Shown: positions 25,201-40,200, counted from the first letter of the stretch. The stretch is 64,000 nt of DNA from Strongylocentrotus purpuratus (GCF_000002235.5 NW_022145601.1:24470348-24534347), one strand, 5' to 3'. A program made the numbers and translations. Notes: generated from the sequence alone by a model not told the origin.

Positions 25201-28200
25201 TTCACAAGCAATAGACAACCACAGAGGGTTCTGAGATGCTTCCTTGCTAAGAAGACTCACCATCTGCTCCTCGTCCAGACGCTTGTTGAACTGACCTAGC
25301 ATCTCCGAGACAATCTCCTGTTATATAAAATATAACATCCAGTATGACGGGTGAGATTGATAACACAGAGAAATACTTATCTTCAAGTACAGATATTAAT
25401 GAATGGTAGCAACAACCAACAAAAACAAAAATCTTTACAGAAATCTTGAGACCTGGTCATGAAATATTTCATAACTCATTATCTGGTGGAAAAAAAGTGA
25501 TGATTCTAATCTTGGATATTCATTCATTTCATTTCATTCATTTGATTTATTTTCACAATAACAGCAAATAAAATTTACAGAGTCATTCCAATTCAAATAT
25601 TAACAAACAAGAAGAAATATACATCATATGGTACGTGCAATTCAGTAAAAGAGTAAAGTTGAGACTAAGAAGATACTTGCTTGATGTATTGCGGAGGAAA
25701 CCTAGGAAAGCATAGCTTGTAATTTAGGTTCCCTAACATAGAATATCAAATTGTAAGTACAACTACACCAACGAAAATATCATTGTATCATAGCGTTTAT
25801 GGCAGGGGGGGGATTACAATGCAAATCAAGTTTAATTGTTATTATTTTATTTCAGGCTTTGCTTTGCCAAATGTAAATGATTTTTTTTCTTCTTCTTTCC
25901 TCTTTTAAAATGTTACACTCTCACAACCTGCCTAATATATGATTGTTTTATATTTATGATCTCATGATACGTCTTTTGCATCTTGTTGGTATTGAATTAT
26001 ATATTATGTAATTATGTTTATTTATGTTTATTTATGTATATATTTTTATGCATATTCATGTATGATACCATCAACTAATGAGGAGAGGCTTCTACAGAAA
26101 CCCAATTTCTTTTAGTAATCCCCAGGCATAAGTTGATTGTTTCTTTTCTTTTGTTATTGTATTTGTTATTGTACTTTGTTTTCTTTCATTCTTTGTTATT
26201 GTTAAACTCCTTCATGTTAACCGGAGTGTTGGCTCAGTCAGTAGAGCGTCCGCCTCACAACCGGGAGGTCGTGGGTTCGAACCCCGGCCGCGTCATACCA
26301 AAAGACGTTAAAAGATGGAGTTGTTGCTACCTTGTTTGGCGTTCAACAATAAGGGATAGAGCAACGTCGATCTGGCGCTGCTCAGTGGCTGCCGGGCTCA
26401 CGATCAATTGGGCAAAAAGAATTTCCGTTTCGGTTTAATAAAATTTGGAGTGGACTATTAGGCTAATATTATTATTATTATTATTATTATTATGTTCCTG
26501 GAAATGGATTTTCAAAACATAAAAAATAGAAAAATAAAGACTTAATGATCTTACCCTTCTAGACTCCATGTCCAGTGGGGTGACAGGTAGCTCTACCGGT
26601 TTGATCTTCCTCTCTCTCAGCATACGATGAGGCGGAGTCTCGTTGATCATAGAGAAGACGCAACGAACCTGGGGTGCCAGTTTGGATGGCAACCATCTTA
26701 AGGTGGAAGCCGTTCTGTCCTCATCAAGCTTTAAAAAGCAAAAGAGAGAGAAATTGTGCTTTTATGGAATTCATGGAATTTAGGATTACAGAGAAGGCAC
26801 AACGGATCTTGGGCTCGGCCCTGGATGGCAATATCATCTTAGCGTGGAAGCTGTTCCGTCTTCATCAAGCTTATCAGTGACAGAGAGAAATGATAATCAA
26901 CTGTTTAAGACCCAGATTCTTTAGATATACACGTACAGTCAAACCTGCTTTAGTGACCACCTGGCTATAAAGACCTTTTGCCTATAAAGACCACTTTTCT
27001 TCTGGAAATTAACACTCCTTATGATGGAAAAAGTAATTACTGACCTCATAATACATGTAATAGTGATAACAAATAAAATCCTCTTGGTCATGCATATTGA
27101 ATTAAACACCATCTTTCAAATGAATTCATGTCAACTTCTTTCATAGATGTATGAGGATGACTCAGTTTGGTTTTGAAAAGTGAAATTGTCATTACTATTG
27201 ATCTGCAAGCTATAATAATAATAATAATAAATATATTGGATATTTACATAGCACACATATCCACCATGCATGGTGCTCAAGACGTTCCAACATTACCCAG
27301 GCTCTGCTAGGCAGCCAATTTCGGCGCTCACAGCATTCAAAGAATTCCGTCATACTGGTACCCATTTTACACCTGGGTGGAGAGTGGCAAATATAATTTA
27401 TTCTATAAACCATAGAGAAAGAGATATTAATTTTAACATGATTAGAACTGATTTAATACATACCTGGTTGAGAGCATCAATGACGATGATTGTTGGCTTT
27501 GTGTTTGGGTTTGAGAGGGCACTGCTTGCAATCTGGCAAGCTGATTCATAGTCCTTAGGCATGTTAGAGTCCTAACAACAAAGAGCATACATGGGACTAT
27601 CAAATATAATGCTAAAAAAAAGAAGCTAGGAATATAGCTGCACTACAGGCCTAAGTGTGCCAGGGTAAAACAGCGATCAGTACATCATAAGATTTAGCAA
27701 ATAAAATTACTAGACGGCAATTCATCAAACTATTCAGGTTTAGTTGAGTTCATAATAATACTCTAAGTGAAGTACCAAAAATGAATTAAACATGGATTTT
27801 TAACTAGACTAGCAAAAGACACCTTTATTGTGTTTTTGTTGTGTTTAAGTTTCAAAATAACATTGAAGAGTGGTGATCTTAAAACTTGTAAGTACATAGT
27901 ATAAGATGGTGTCTTAAACATGCTGATCTGCTCTTTTGACAAAGAACAGTATTTCAAAGATAGCACCAAATACCAATCACAATGAGTATGTCATCATAAT
28001 TTCTTCGCAGTTTTATACAACTGTTTATATCATACATCTTGATGATTGCAAATACTCCTAAACTAAGATAATGTACTTTAACATACAAACCTTGAGTTCT
28101 CTGAGAAGTATGTCATCATAATCTTTTTTCAGTTTTATAAAACTGTTTGCATCATTCACCTTGATGACTGCAAATACTCCTTAACTATGATAATGTACTT

Positions 28201-31200
28201 TATTACAGACTTTTAGTTCTCTGAGAAGTATGTCATCATAATTTTTCTTCACAGTTTTATACAACTGTTTATATTATACACCTTGACGATTACATATACT
28301 CTTTAATTACTTATCATAATGTACTTACATTACAGACTTTGAGTTCTCTGAGAAGTCTTTTGATCATTTTCTCTGGATTAGTGGATCCTGGGATGGCACC
28401 GACAAAGTGATAGAATATGTTCCAAGGTCCCTGCCCACTGAAGGAGAAGAAGAAGAACATTGATTTAACGAAATTAAAGCATCCAACATTAAGAATAGTG
28501 ACGAGACATGACTTAATCAAAAATCTTCATTCATCAAGGATTTAAAACCAGGGGAGTGTTTCACAAAGACTAAGATTGACTTTAAGTTGGACTTAACTAT
28601 GGCAGGCCGTTCATGCCACTCTTTGTTCTCACCATTTACTGGCAAGGGACGTACAAATCATGGTCACAAATCTACAGAATTTACCTTTTTTGATAATTCA
28701 TTATTGAAGGAAAAGATATCATATAAAGATCATAATGGTGAGAGGAAACAGTGGCATGAACGGCCTGCCATATATAAGTTCAACTTAAAGTCGATCTTCG
28801 TCTTTGTCAAACACTCCCCTGGACTACCACACTATTTGTAGTATAATACATTTTACTTCATCCATAATTTGACTGTGGAAGTCCCCCGTTTGTCCCATTT
28901 GTTGAATAAAGCCACTAAAGAGTAATTAAGTTCAATGAACTGATCAAAGGAATGTACCTGGGTATTTCTCCCTTGGCGGCCCTCAAGCATGCTACATCAG
29001 CAACCCTGGCTAGCAGAGAAGACTTGCCGCTACCTGGTCCACCGAGAAGGATGAGGGCGCTACACTTCTCCTTGTCCAGGATGTAGGATTCAATCTGTAA
29101 GATAGATTGGCATTTGTAAAAAGAATATGTATGTAAAAGTAATTGCGTTTAATTGATGTGTATGTATGTTTGGTATATACATTGTACATGTATATGCACA
29201 ATTGATACCAACATCAGGGTCCTTTTTCATACAACTTTTTATCAATGAAAGCGCTAAAATTGTATAAAAAATACGCTCTCAGCCAATCAAATACAAGGAC
29301 TTCAGTAGCCTATAACAAATTGAAGTTTTGAAATAATTATGAATCATTGTTGTACGAGCTTCAAAACATGAATTATATATTTGATAAAACGGGGTTGGCA
29401 ATATGAATATGAAATGATGAATCTAGAAATAAGCAATGAACCCAATCAAAATGCCAAGTGTTGCACAGTCTTTTAGGCCGTCATTTGTTTTTATTTAATG
29501 AAATCACAGAAGTGCAGCTAAACAGAACAATGCAAGTCTCAGTATCATCAACGTCCTTGCTATTTGAAACTGCATGCAATTCACTGCATCTTATTTTGTA
29601 CACGCCAGAGGTACGGATATGCACATTTTAGCCGTGCTTTTTCACTTTGAGCCGTGATCACTTTTTGATGGGAACTTTGGAGTCATAGACGCAGGCTACA
29701 TGTATGTTAAGTGGAAAACCCTCTGTCCCTCGAACAGGACTTTAAATGGAGGCCCTGTGTAGAGGAGAGCCACCGCTTTTGCACGTTAAGAACCCACAAC
29801 ACTATTTGTATAAGAGTAGGGGGAAACCCCAGATTAGTGGTCCACCTGCAAATCTGTTATACCAGTGGAGAGACCTGAGGGTCACAGTGATTCATTTAGC
29901 TTCTTGCCTCCCAGGCACAGGTGATGCCAAATACTTAATAATAACAATTTGACCAATTAGATTGCCTTCATTCTAAAACGTGTTTCATAATGTATATAAC
30001 AGTTCCACCAACCTTTTCGAGGATATCCTTGCGTCCTAAGAGGATGCTACTCCTACTCTTCATGAAGGATTCGTGTGCTTCCTTGTCTTGCTCATAGGGA
30101 TCCAGCTGTCTGCTCTCATCCAATGGGTACTGCTCAGCAACAGCCTTCTTGAAGAAGTCAAACACCTACAGGAAACACAGATTAGAGAAATGATAAATGT
30201 AGAGGTGTCATGGTCGAGTAGATACGTCACCGGACTGTCAATCACATGGTTCTCGGTTCGAGACTCGCCGGGCACTAATGTCCTTTGGCAAGACATTGAT
30301 CTACATTTGCCACACTCAACCCAGGTGATGGAAATGGTAGAGCACCGTAATGGCCGCTTTGATAAAGCCAGGGTAATAATCGGGCAGCACCAGGAGCGTC
30401 ACATCATGTGTGCTATTATTATTATTAAATGAGACATTTGGGCAGGAGGAAAGGAGTCTAGAGATGCATGGAAACTTGCTATCAAAATCATATTCTCATA
30501 ATAATAATGAATCTGGATTCATATGTCACTTAAAGAGAAAGTTGAGTTCTGGGAAGAGGTGAAAAATAATTTGTGAGCGTTAACATTCTTATTATGCAAG
30601 TGTGGAAGAACATCAGATAAGACATGTTCCCTGAAAAGCATGGCTCTTCAAATGCCTTCATATTCTAAATATATCATGTACCATTGTAAAACTCGGGGGT
30701 GGGATTTTTACGCCACGTGTTCGTGTAGTCCCATATACATCTTTCTGTGTACAGTGTTTGTAACTTTACCAAGACTTGGCCGATTTTCTTATCATTTTGA
30801 TGATTCCAGAACCTTGCAATACACACAAATTCTTATATGCTAGATGATCAACCTTTTCTGGTCGATTCCACATCGTTTCTTTCACAATGCAATCGCATGA
30901 ACAGAACTCAACTTCATCTTTAACGGAATACCATCTCTAATCTCTTTGCAGATATGTCTCTGTTGGAAGAGCGCACATTTGTTTACAGAATTTTAGCAAT
31001 AATAATAATAATAATGATGTATTCATGTAGCATATTTTCCATATTTATGTTTAAATGCACCTTCACAATTATGTTATTGACAGAAGAGGTGAGTTTTGAG
31101 ATTTTTTTGTTGAAGATATTTAGTGATTGCTGGTTGCAAAGAAATATGGGTAGGTCATTCCAGTTTGGGAGCAGCAGTTGTGAATGCTCTGTCAATAGGA

Positions 31201-34200
31201 TATTGTTCCTCATTTTAAAGGGAGTGTAGCGACTAGCCTGATGATACTACGTGTCTTTCCCGCGACCTGACTCAGGGCAAATCGGGTATAATACGACTAC
31301 GGATGATGCGACCGCAGCAATCACGTGCGTACAACATACGCAAAACCAAAGCGTGAGGAGAACTTATTCTGTCTTGGAACGCTGACAATGTAGAGATTAA
31401 GTCGCTGACTACCGTTAATCAAGTCCATTCGTTTACGTGCAGTTGTCCTAAAGAAGGCGTAGATGGTGTTAAATATTATTTGCCAAGCTACACTCCCTTT
31501 AGGTGTCATGAAACAGAGCCTTAATGCCTTCTCTTACCTTGACCTTGAAGTCATCCAGGCCATCCAGCTCCACCTTACCAGAATCAATATCAATGCCATT
31601 GTATGAGCAGGAGTATTTGAAGACCTTATCCATCTGCAAGTATGTAGCAAAACAGAGTAATGTTATTGTAAACATGTGGATGTAATACAACTGTTCATAT
31701 AACTTCAAGGGAGAGGGTCGTCATTTTCCATGTGCATAGTCAAATCAAGTCCCTTGGAGTGGACTTATAGCCATCAGTCCCCTGGTTGCTTAATACTTAC
31801 AAGCATACTTTCCAAACTGCAATGTGAGACAACTGGAATCAAGAGTCCATTAGAGCAAAGTGAGCAATGCGAGCGAAGCATATAAAGGCAGGGGGTCCAG
31901 GGGCAAAGCCCCCGGGAGCACATGGGTTTTGGCACTTTCAGGCATTTAGGAAAAGGTATCCAGAGGCCTAAAAATATGGATTTTTAAAGCTTAATTATTT
32001 TTTTTAATCTGATTTTGCACATTTCTAATCTGCACAAAGCAGGACACTTGGCAGGTCTGCCATTAATGTATGGGTGCAGTTGAGGTAACAATATTGGACT
32101 GCCTGGAGCAACATAGCAAGACAGACATGAGCACATGACGAAAACTCCCCGTTAGAGAAAATTCAGTGAATTGTCTCATAGACTTTAGTTTGGTCCTAAG
32201 CACTTTGATATAGTCATTATCATTAAGTAAACAAGACCCTTCCTTATCTGCTGGTGAACTTATCCCTCTGTCAATACAAGGCTATTAAGGACTTAATCCC
32301 TGTATCAACAGAGCTTGCGTACATTTAGGTGAGCCTGGAGCGTTGGGTTAGTCTAGAATTCAGACAATAATTATTGGTTTCAGCATGGACCTGCGAGAAG
32401 TAAATTAGATGTAGTGTGGTACCAGCAACTGGCAACTTTGGAACTCAAGTCGAACAATAAGTGTTACTAGCATATTTACGAGACGCTGCATTCCGAAAGA
32501 AAGAAATGAATGAAGGAAATAAACGTCAATATCACCGGCGCTTGAGACAGATTGCGGGAGAGATAGAAGCAAAAACATTTCAATATCGCTGTTACCGGCT
32601 TTTTAATATTACACAAATTATGCCAACGGAAAAAAAGAAATGAATGAAGGAAATGAATGCCTACAACACCAGCGCTTGAGAAATATAAAGAGAGACATGT
32701 CTCAGGAGATCGAGAAGCGAAAACAATTCAATTTAGCTAATGTTACCGGATTTTATATGACAAATAGTACGCCAACAGAAAGAAAGAAATGAATGAAGAA
32801 AATGAACGCAGATCGCTGGAGAGAGAGAAGCGAAAACAATTCAATGTCGCTGATGTTACCGGCTTCATGACAAAAGGTAAGCCAACGGAAAGAAAGAAAT
32901 GAATGAAGAAAATGAATTCCAATATCACCATCGCTTGAGAATTATGAAGAGAGACAGATTGCAGGAGATCGAGAGAAGCGAAAACAATTCAATTTGGCTG
33001 GTCCATCTATCATGACAAAAAGTAAGCAACGGAAAGAAAGAAATGAATGAACAAAAATGAACTTGTCAATATAACAATTAAGCGCTTGAGCAATATAAAG
33101 AGAGACGGATCTCGGGAGAGAGCAAAGCGAAAACAATTAAAATATCGCTGATGTTACCGGCTTTATTACAAAAAGTAAGCCAACGGAAAGTAAAGAAAAT
33201 GAATGAAGAAAATGAATGCCAATATCATCAGCGCTTGAGAATTTTAAAGAGAGACAGATCGCGGGAGATCGAGAGAAGCGAAAACAATTCAATCTGGCTG
33301 ACGTTACTACCGTCTATCATGACAAAAAGTAAGCAACGGAAAGAAAGAAAATAAATGAAGAAAATGAATGCCAATATCATCAGCGCTTGAGAATTTTAAA
33401 GAGAGAAAGATCGCGGGAGATCGAGAGAAGCGAAAAAATTCAATAGCTGATGTTACCGTCTATCATGAAATAAGTAAGCCAACGGAAAGAAAGAAATGAA
33501 TGAACAAAAATGAACTTGTCAATATAACAATTAAGCGCTTGAGCAATATAAAGAGAGACGGATCTCGGGAGAGAGCAAAGCGAAAACAATTAAAATATCG
33601 CTGATCTAACCGGCTTTATTACAAAAAGTAAGCCAACGGAAAGTAAAGAAAATGAATGAAGAAATTGAATGCCAATATCATCAGCGCTTGAGAATTTTAA
33701 AGAGAGACAGATCGCGGGAGATCGAGAGAAGCGAAAACAATTCAATTTGGCTGACGTTACTAGCGTCTATCATGACGTTACTACCGTCTATCATGACAAA
33801 AAGTAAGCAACGGAAAGAAAGAAAATAAATGAAGAAAATGAATGCCAATATCATCAGCGCTTGAGAATTTTAAAGAGAGAAAGATCGCGGGAGATCGAGA
33901 GAAGCGAAAAAATTCAATAGCTGATGTTACCGTCTATCATGAAATAAGTAAGCCAACGGAAAGAAAGAAATGAATGAACAAAAATGAACTTGTCAATATA
34001 ACAATTAAGCGCTTGAGCAATATAAAGAGAGACGGATCTCGGGAGAGAGCAAAGCGAAAACAATTAAAATATCGCTGATGTTACTACCGTCTATCATGAC
34101 AAAAAGTAAGCCAACGGAAAGTAAAGAAAATGAATGAAGAAAATGAATGCCAATATCATCAGCGCTTGAGAATTTTAAAGAGAGACAGATCGCGGGAGAT

Positions 34201-37200
34201 CGAGAGAAGCGAAAACAATTCAATTTGGCTGATGTTACTACCGTCTATCATGACAAAAAGTAAGCAACGGAAAGAAAGAAAATGAATGAAGAAAATGAAT
34301 ACCAATATCATCAGCGCTTGAGAATTTTAAAGAGAGACAGATCGCGGGAGATCGAGAGAAGCGAAAAAATTCAATAGCTGATGTTACCGTCTATTATGAA
34401 ATAAGAAAGCCAACGGAAAGAAAGAAATGAATGAAAAAAAGAATTCCTATATCACCATCGCTTGAGAATTATGAAGAGAGACAGATTGCGGGAGATCGAG
34501 AGAAGCGAAAACAATTCAATTTGGCTGATGTTACTACCGTCTATCATGACAAAAAGTAAGCAACGGAAAGAAAGAAATGAATGTCAATATAACAATTGAG
34601 CGCTTGAGCAATATAAAGAGAGACGGATCGCAGGAGAGAGCGAAGCAAAAACAATTAAAATATCGCTGTTACCGGCTTTATTACAAAAAGTAAGCCAACG
34701 GAAAGTAAAGAAAATGAATGAAGAAAATGAAAGCCAATATCATCAGCGCTTGAGAATTATAAATAGAGAGAAGCGAAACCAATTCAATTTCCACGCTCTG
34801 TGCGAGAGTGGGAGGGGGTGTAATTAAGACAAGAATTAAGTTTCGAGAACGGTACAACGAATCGTCTTCTTTCTCTAATAATTTAATGAAGCGTCAAAGC
34901 TTCCGCGCTTTGCGCTGGAGAGGGGGATGGAACTGAATTTATGCAAGAATTAAGAGTCGAGAACGGTACAACGAATCGTCTTCTTTCTCAATAATTCATT
35001 AATTGATAAGACGTCAAAGCTTCCGCTTTTTTGCGCAGGAGGGGGTGGGGAACTGAAATCAGACAATAATTTAGAGTCGAGTACGGTACAACGGCTCGTC
35101 TTCTTTCTAGAATAATTAAATGAAGCGTTATAAAGCGCGGGAGGGGGGGGGGGTGTTAATTAAGACAAGGATTTAGAGTCGAGAACAGTACTACGAATCG
35201 CCTTCTTTGTATTATGATTTAATGTAACGTCAAAACTTCCGCGCTTTGCGCGTGAGTGAGGGGGGGGGATGAATTCAGACAAGAAATAAGATTCGAGATT
35301 GGTACAACGAATCGTCTTCTTTCTCAATAATTGCAAAAATGTCAGAGCCTCCGCGCTTTGCGCCATAAGGGGGTGGTGAACTGAAATGAGACACAAATTG
35401 AGAGTCGAGAACAGTACAACTAATCGTCTTCTTTCTCAAATAATTAAATGAAGCATTAAAAGCGCGGGAGGGGGGGGGGGGTCTTATTTAAGACAGGGAT
35501 TTAGAGTCGAGAACGGTACAAAGAATCGCCTTCTTTGTCTAATGATTTAATGAAACGTAAAAAAGCGCGGGAGGGGGGGGGGTCTTATTTAAGACAAGGA
35601 TGAAGAGTCGAAACGGTACGACGATTCGTTTTCTTCCACTATAAATAATGTAATGAAACTTCAAAGCTTCCGCGCTTCGGACCAAAAAATAAAATAAGAG
35701 AAGGTGATTTTAGGAAGAAACAATTAATAATTACTTAAGGAAAGACAGAAAAAGAAAATGAGAAAATGATGAAGACAAAGAACAACATAAGAGAAGGTGG
35801 TAGAAGGAAGAAACACAGGATAGCGTAAGGAAAGAGAGGAAGAAGAAATAATAAAATGATAACAACAAACAATAACATAAGAGATGATAGAACAAAGAAT
35901 AACATTAAGTAATTAAGACAAAAATAGAAAATGATTAAGAATACATAATGGAAAGATAGAACAAAGGATGAAAGATGGAAAAAAACAAAGATTAACATAA
36001 GGAAAGACAGAAAAAAGAAGGTGATAGAAGGAAGAAACAAAGAATAGCGTAAGTAAAGATAGGAAAAGGAAATAATGGAATAATAAAAACAAACAATAAC
36101 ATTAGAGAAGGTGATAAAAGGTAGTAACATAACATAATGAATTTAAGACAGAAAGAATACTGCTTAGGTCGGTTTATTAAAACAAAAGCAATGAAGAGAA
36201 CACAGCGAAGGTCTAGTAACTAGACTACTCTCATTCAACAACAATAAACATCGCTCAGACACGCAGCTCAGAAATTGTCACACAACCTTCTCCGAGTTTG
36301 ATTCTGATGCCAGCGCACGCAGTGCACTTACGCATACAGTTTTCTAACGAGACCGTACGTGCTACAGCGAGGGAAGAACGTACACGTAGTGCCTCGCTAG
36401 AAAATTGGACGAAACTCGGAAAAGACCCGTATGTCTATGCGACAATCTGCGCTCAAGCGTAGGCTGAGCAGCGTGGGCTGAGCGCACGATCTCATATTTA
36501 TCTCCGCTTTTGCTGGTTCATTTTTTCCCGTTCAAAATTGCATTTGAGGTAGCAGTTCATTTTCAAATTTCTGGTAATAAAATCAAATTCAAAATAAAAC
36601 ATGAAATAAAAAAAAACATGTGCACTAATATGCGCAGTCATACAAGCTGGTCAGTCATAAGAGGGCTTAATCCGATGCAGCTGCTTAACAGCCGGTCGAA
36701 ACGTGATTGACAGCTCTCTCCACGAGAAGAAGGGGGAAAAAGTTTCCTGAAGTGAGTCAAATCTGAAATTTGTTCGGGAGTATCAATATCATATCTCCGG
36801 TATTACTTGCCCGATTTTTGTGCTTTGAAGTTATTTGGGGCAAATGAATCCCTAAGAACAAATTTCGGGAGAAAAAAACACAGATTTGTGTAACTTTGGG
36901 ATTTTTTTCTTCACATTTTCTCTTCAGCCAGACTCTGTTGACGGGTCTTATCAGCGCGTCATTGGCAATGGATTAGGAAAGTGATAAGAACGGGAGGTCC
37001 TTCTCCAGGCTCGTTTTCAAACTCTATGAGACAATCTCCGAGTTAGGGACACTAAAGTCGGAATCTCTCTAGCGAGGAATTTTCGTAATGACTATACTAT
37101 AGAAGCCGCTATTATCATCTTGTCATTATCTTACCCCAAATCTGGTTTGCAGCATCTCTTTGAGCATCTTGAGTTTGTGGGTTGCTATGGGGTTGCTATC

Positions 37201-40200
37201 CACAAACTCCTCTCGATAATTCTGAGGTATCTGGTCGATGAAGGAATCATCTCGCAGGGCAAAGAGGGCTAAATTGTTACAAAGAAGAAGAGAAAAATAG
37301 AATCTGTAATCTGAAGTACTATAAGTGACAAAATTTAAATTGCAATTTTAATTCTGTTATATAAACTGTCGCTCATATAGTTGGAATATTTTTTTTTTAC
37401 CTCCATTATGGAATTATTTTGACAATGATTTATTCCTAATAGATCTAGATAATAGTATACATTCTCAGATTTCAATGAATAATAATTTGTCAGTGTTTGT
37501 TTTGCGTGACTGCTAAAGCATGTGTAAGCTACTATGCTTATCAACTAGGGGACCTACGCCCTTAAGTCATAAATGACAGTAATGAGGATTAATGCCCCAC
37601 AAAAGGGCACTAATATAGCACATTGACACGGTTTTGATCCTGGGGCCTCACAGCTGCGAGGCCATTGCTTTGCCACTGAACAATGACTGTACGCAGCGGG
37701 GGCTAGGGTAGGGGGCAGTTCCCACAAATTAACAAAAACAAAGAAAATACAATAAATTTGTAATAATTCATTGAATTTCTCCCCGGTCCCCAACATAAAA
37801 AAATCTTCTGTGTGCCCATGCCTTGAGCCATAATGCCAGGCATGAATGTCCTTTGGCCTGACGTTAATCTACGTTTGCCACTCTCAACCCAGGTGTTAAA
37901 TGGGTACCGGGTAGGATGCGAAAGTTAATTTGGTTGGATGAGCAAGGGGCAACTGGCCGGAATGCTCCCCAGGGAGTGGAGAATGTGCATGCATTGTGTG
38001 CGAGTAAATCTGAATCCGATGACCGGGTAATAATATGTACTGCGCCTAGAAACAAAGTATTAGACGCATTATAGAAGTCAGCTATTATCATTATTATTGG
38101 ATGGAATAAAATAAATGATACTGGTTTTGAACTTACAGTTTGGGTTCTCTTTCCGATAGGCGCCATGCATGATCTCCATCTCTGTAATGGAGAGACCATG
38201 AATCCAGCGATAATCACTCACAACACTAGAGGGCACTTCCTCTAGGCCTGGGATCCATCCACATCGTTCACTGTCAGGAAGTAATAGGAACAAATGATTG
38301 GATTTAGATGTCAATTTGAATAATGGAAAAATTGATTTGGGTTGACTATCATCTTGACTTATGGGTTTATTCACTCCAGCAAAGCATAGTAGTCAATGCT
38401 AATACGTATTGACCTCTAGCGCTGTATACCTGCTAAGAGGCATCAATTGCACACAATGCACACAATTGCACACTAATGCACACAATGAATATGAAGTGGC
38501 TGATCAGCAAGTTTGACTGTAGACACACGATTTGAAATTTTAAAGAATTTTGTCTAACATCGGTAATTTGAAAAGATTGTATTTTACTGCAATTTAGGTG
38601 TCATCAATAATTGTCACTAAAGCCTCGGTCACAAATGCTTACGAACTGCTACGAACGCCGTACGAACGATTTTCAGACAATGGAAATTCAGGAAGACAAT
38701 GGAAAAACAGGGAGATTCGTACAAAATTATCATTCGTACGAACCTTTGTGACTGTAGCATAAAGAACTGATAATATTAAAACAAAAACTAGGTATAACCA
38801 ACACTATTCTTAAAGTTAACACATGTAGCTGAGATATCAAATCTTTATTATCATACTGAAACCTAATGAGAGAAATCTTGAGGAAAAAATAAACCTGTAA
38901 AACATTTTGAAAGGTTTGGAAGTGTACATGAGGAAGAAGCATAACTGAGCCAAAAAGAATCGTGATTACCTTGTCATGTTGAGAAAGAAAGGCATGATGT
39001 TTTCTTGATAGCATCTATCAATCTCACTCAGGCAGGTTCTTAGTGTTTCTTCGGTCGTAGTGTCCTTTGGAACTCCCTGTGCAGAAGAACAGACAATACC
39101 GTTATGGTTATGGTCACAGAAGAGTAAGAGACACTGTATCAAAGTATACTGTATGCTGCATAGGGTTAGTACTTGGGTTATGATTGAGATTTAAATAAAG
39201 CTTATAGGGTTGTGAAATTTAAAGTTGCAGCAAGGATATGTTAAAACAGGCAGGGATTCTCTTTGGTCAAACAAACACTTTGTAATAGCATAGTCCGACA
39301 TCCATGCATGCAACTGGTTTATAGACTTTTACTAATGTACCAAGTGATATAGCCGGAAAACCTACAGGACATCCTACATGTACACTCCTGTACAGATGAT
39401 GTTGATCAAGTTTATGGTTAGGTACAGTGTTTTATACAGTATCGTTCTTGTTGTGTGTATTCATTGCAGACCAATTATTCAACTACAAACACTGATAGAA
39501 CTATAACATTTTATGAATCTTAAAGTCGCAGCAAGTACAGTATATGATAAAAACTGGCATGAAACTGTTTGGATGAAATTGAACATTTTTCTCCATGGAA
39601 TTGCCAAGAGTTTGCATGGAACGATTACAAAATTGCTTAGAAGAGTTAAATTTTTCTCATTATGCAGTAATTGTCTGACAAAATCATCTCCCGTCAATAC
39701 CAGAATACAGAAGAAGCTTTTTGCAAGGGTTCAGAATTTGGAACTTGAATGAAACTGTTTTGAGAGTTACAAGGAGGAGATAATCCTTACCCATCTGAGA
39801 TCACACTCTACAAGATGTAGTCTTCTCTTCTCGCACCACTCACGTAAGTCTGGGAAAACCTGTAAAGTAAAGAAATATTGCTTGCTTATATATCGTCTAA
39901 TACCATCTTCAGTCTGTTCAAAAATTGTTTCTATATTTGAGAAAATCTTACAGATGAAACAAACATTTCAATAACATATCTTGTCTTCTCACAGCACTAT
40001 ATCTGGAAAAACTTGGCCAAAACTGAAATATAACCATTTGATGTCATCACATTATGAATAAACCTTTAGAATTATGGTGCTACCATGCTTCAACATGCAT
40101 GAGAAATTCAACTTTTCATTGTTCATTTTGATACATACAAGTGCTTGATGAGTATGTAACTTCACGATCCACGAACAAGTTTTGAATCTTACACAGATAC

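Noticed and set aside
26219..26295. tRNA gene candidate with good A and B boxes
   Set aside because: Acceptor stem does not pair and a non-tRNA body with an (ATT)n tail follows; a SINE.
32460..34790. Regularly spaced repeats that might suggest a CRISPR-like array
   Set aside because: Whole monomers are repeated without unique spacers, and the surroundings are intron-containing eukaryotic genes.
35735..36130. 131-residue hydrophobic minus-strand open frame
   Set aside because: Produced by the purine-rich tandem array; composition only, no domain or splice support.
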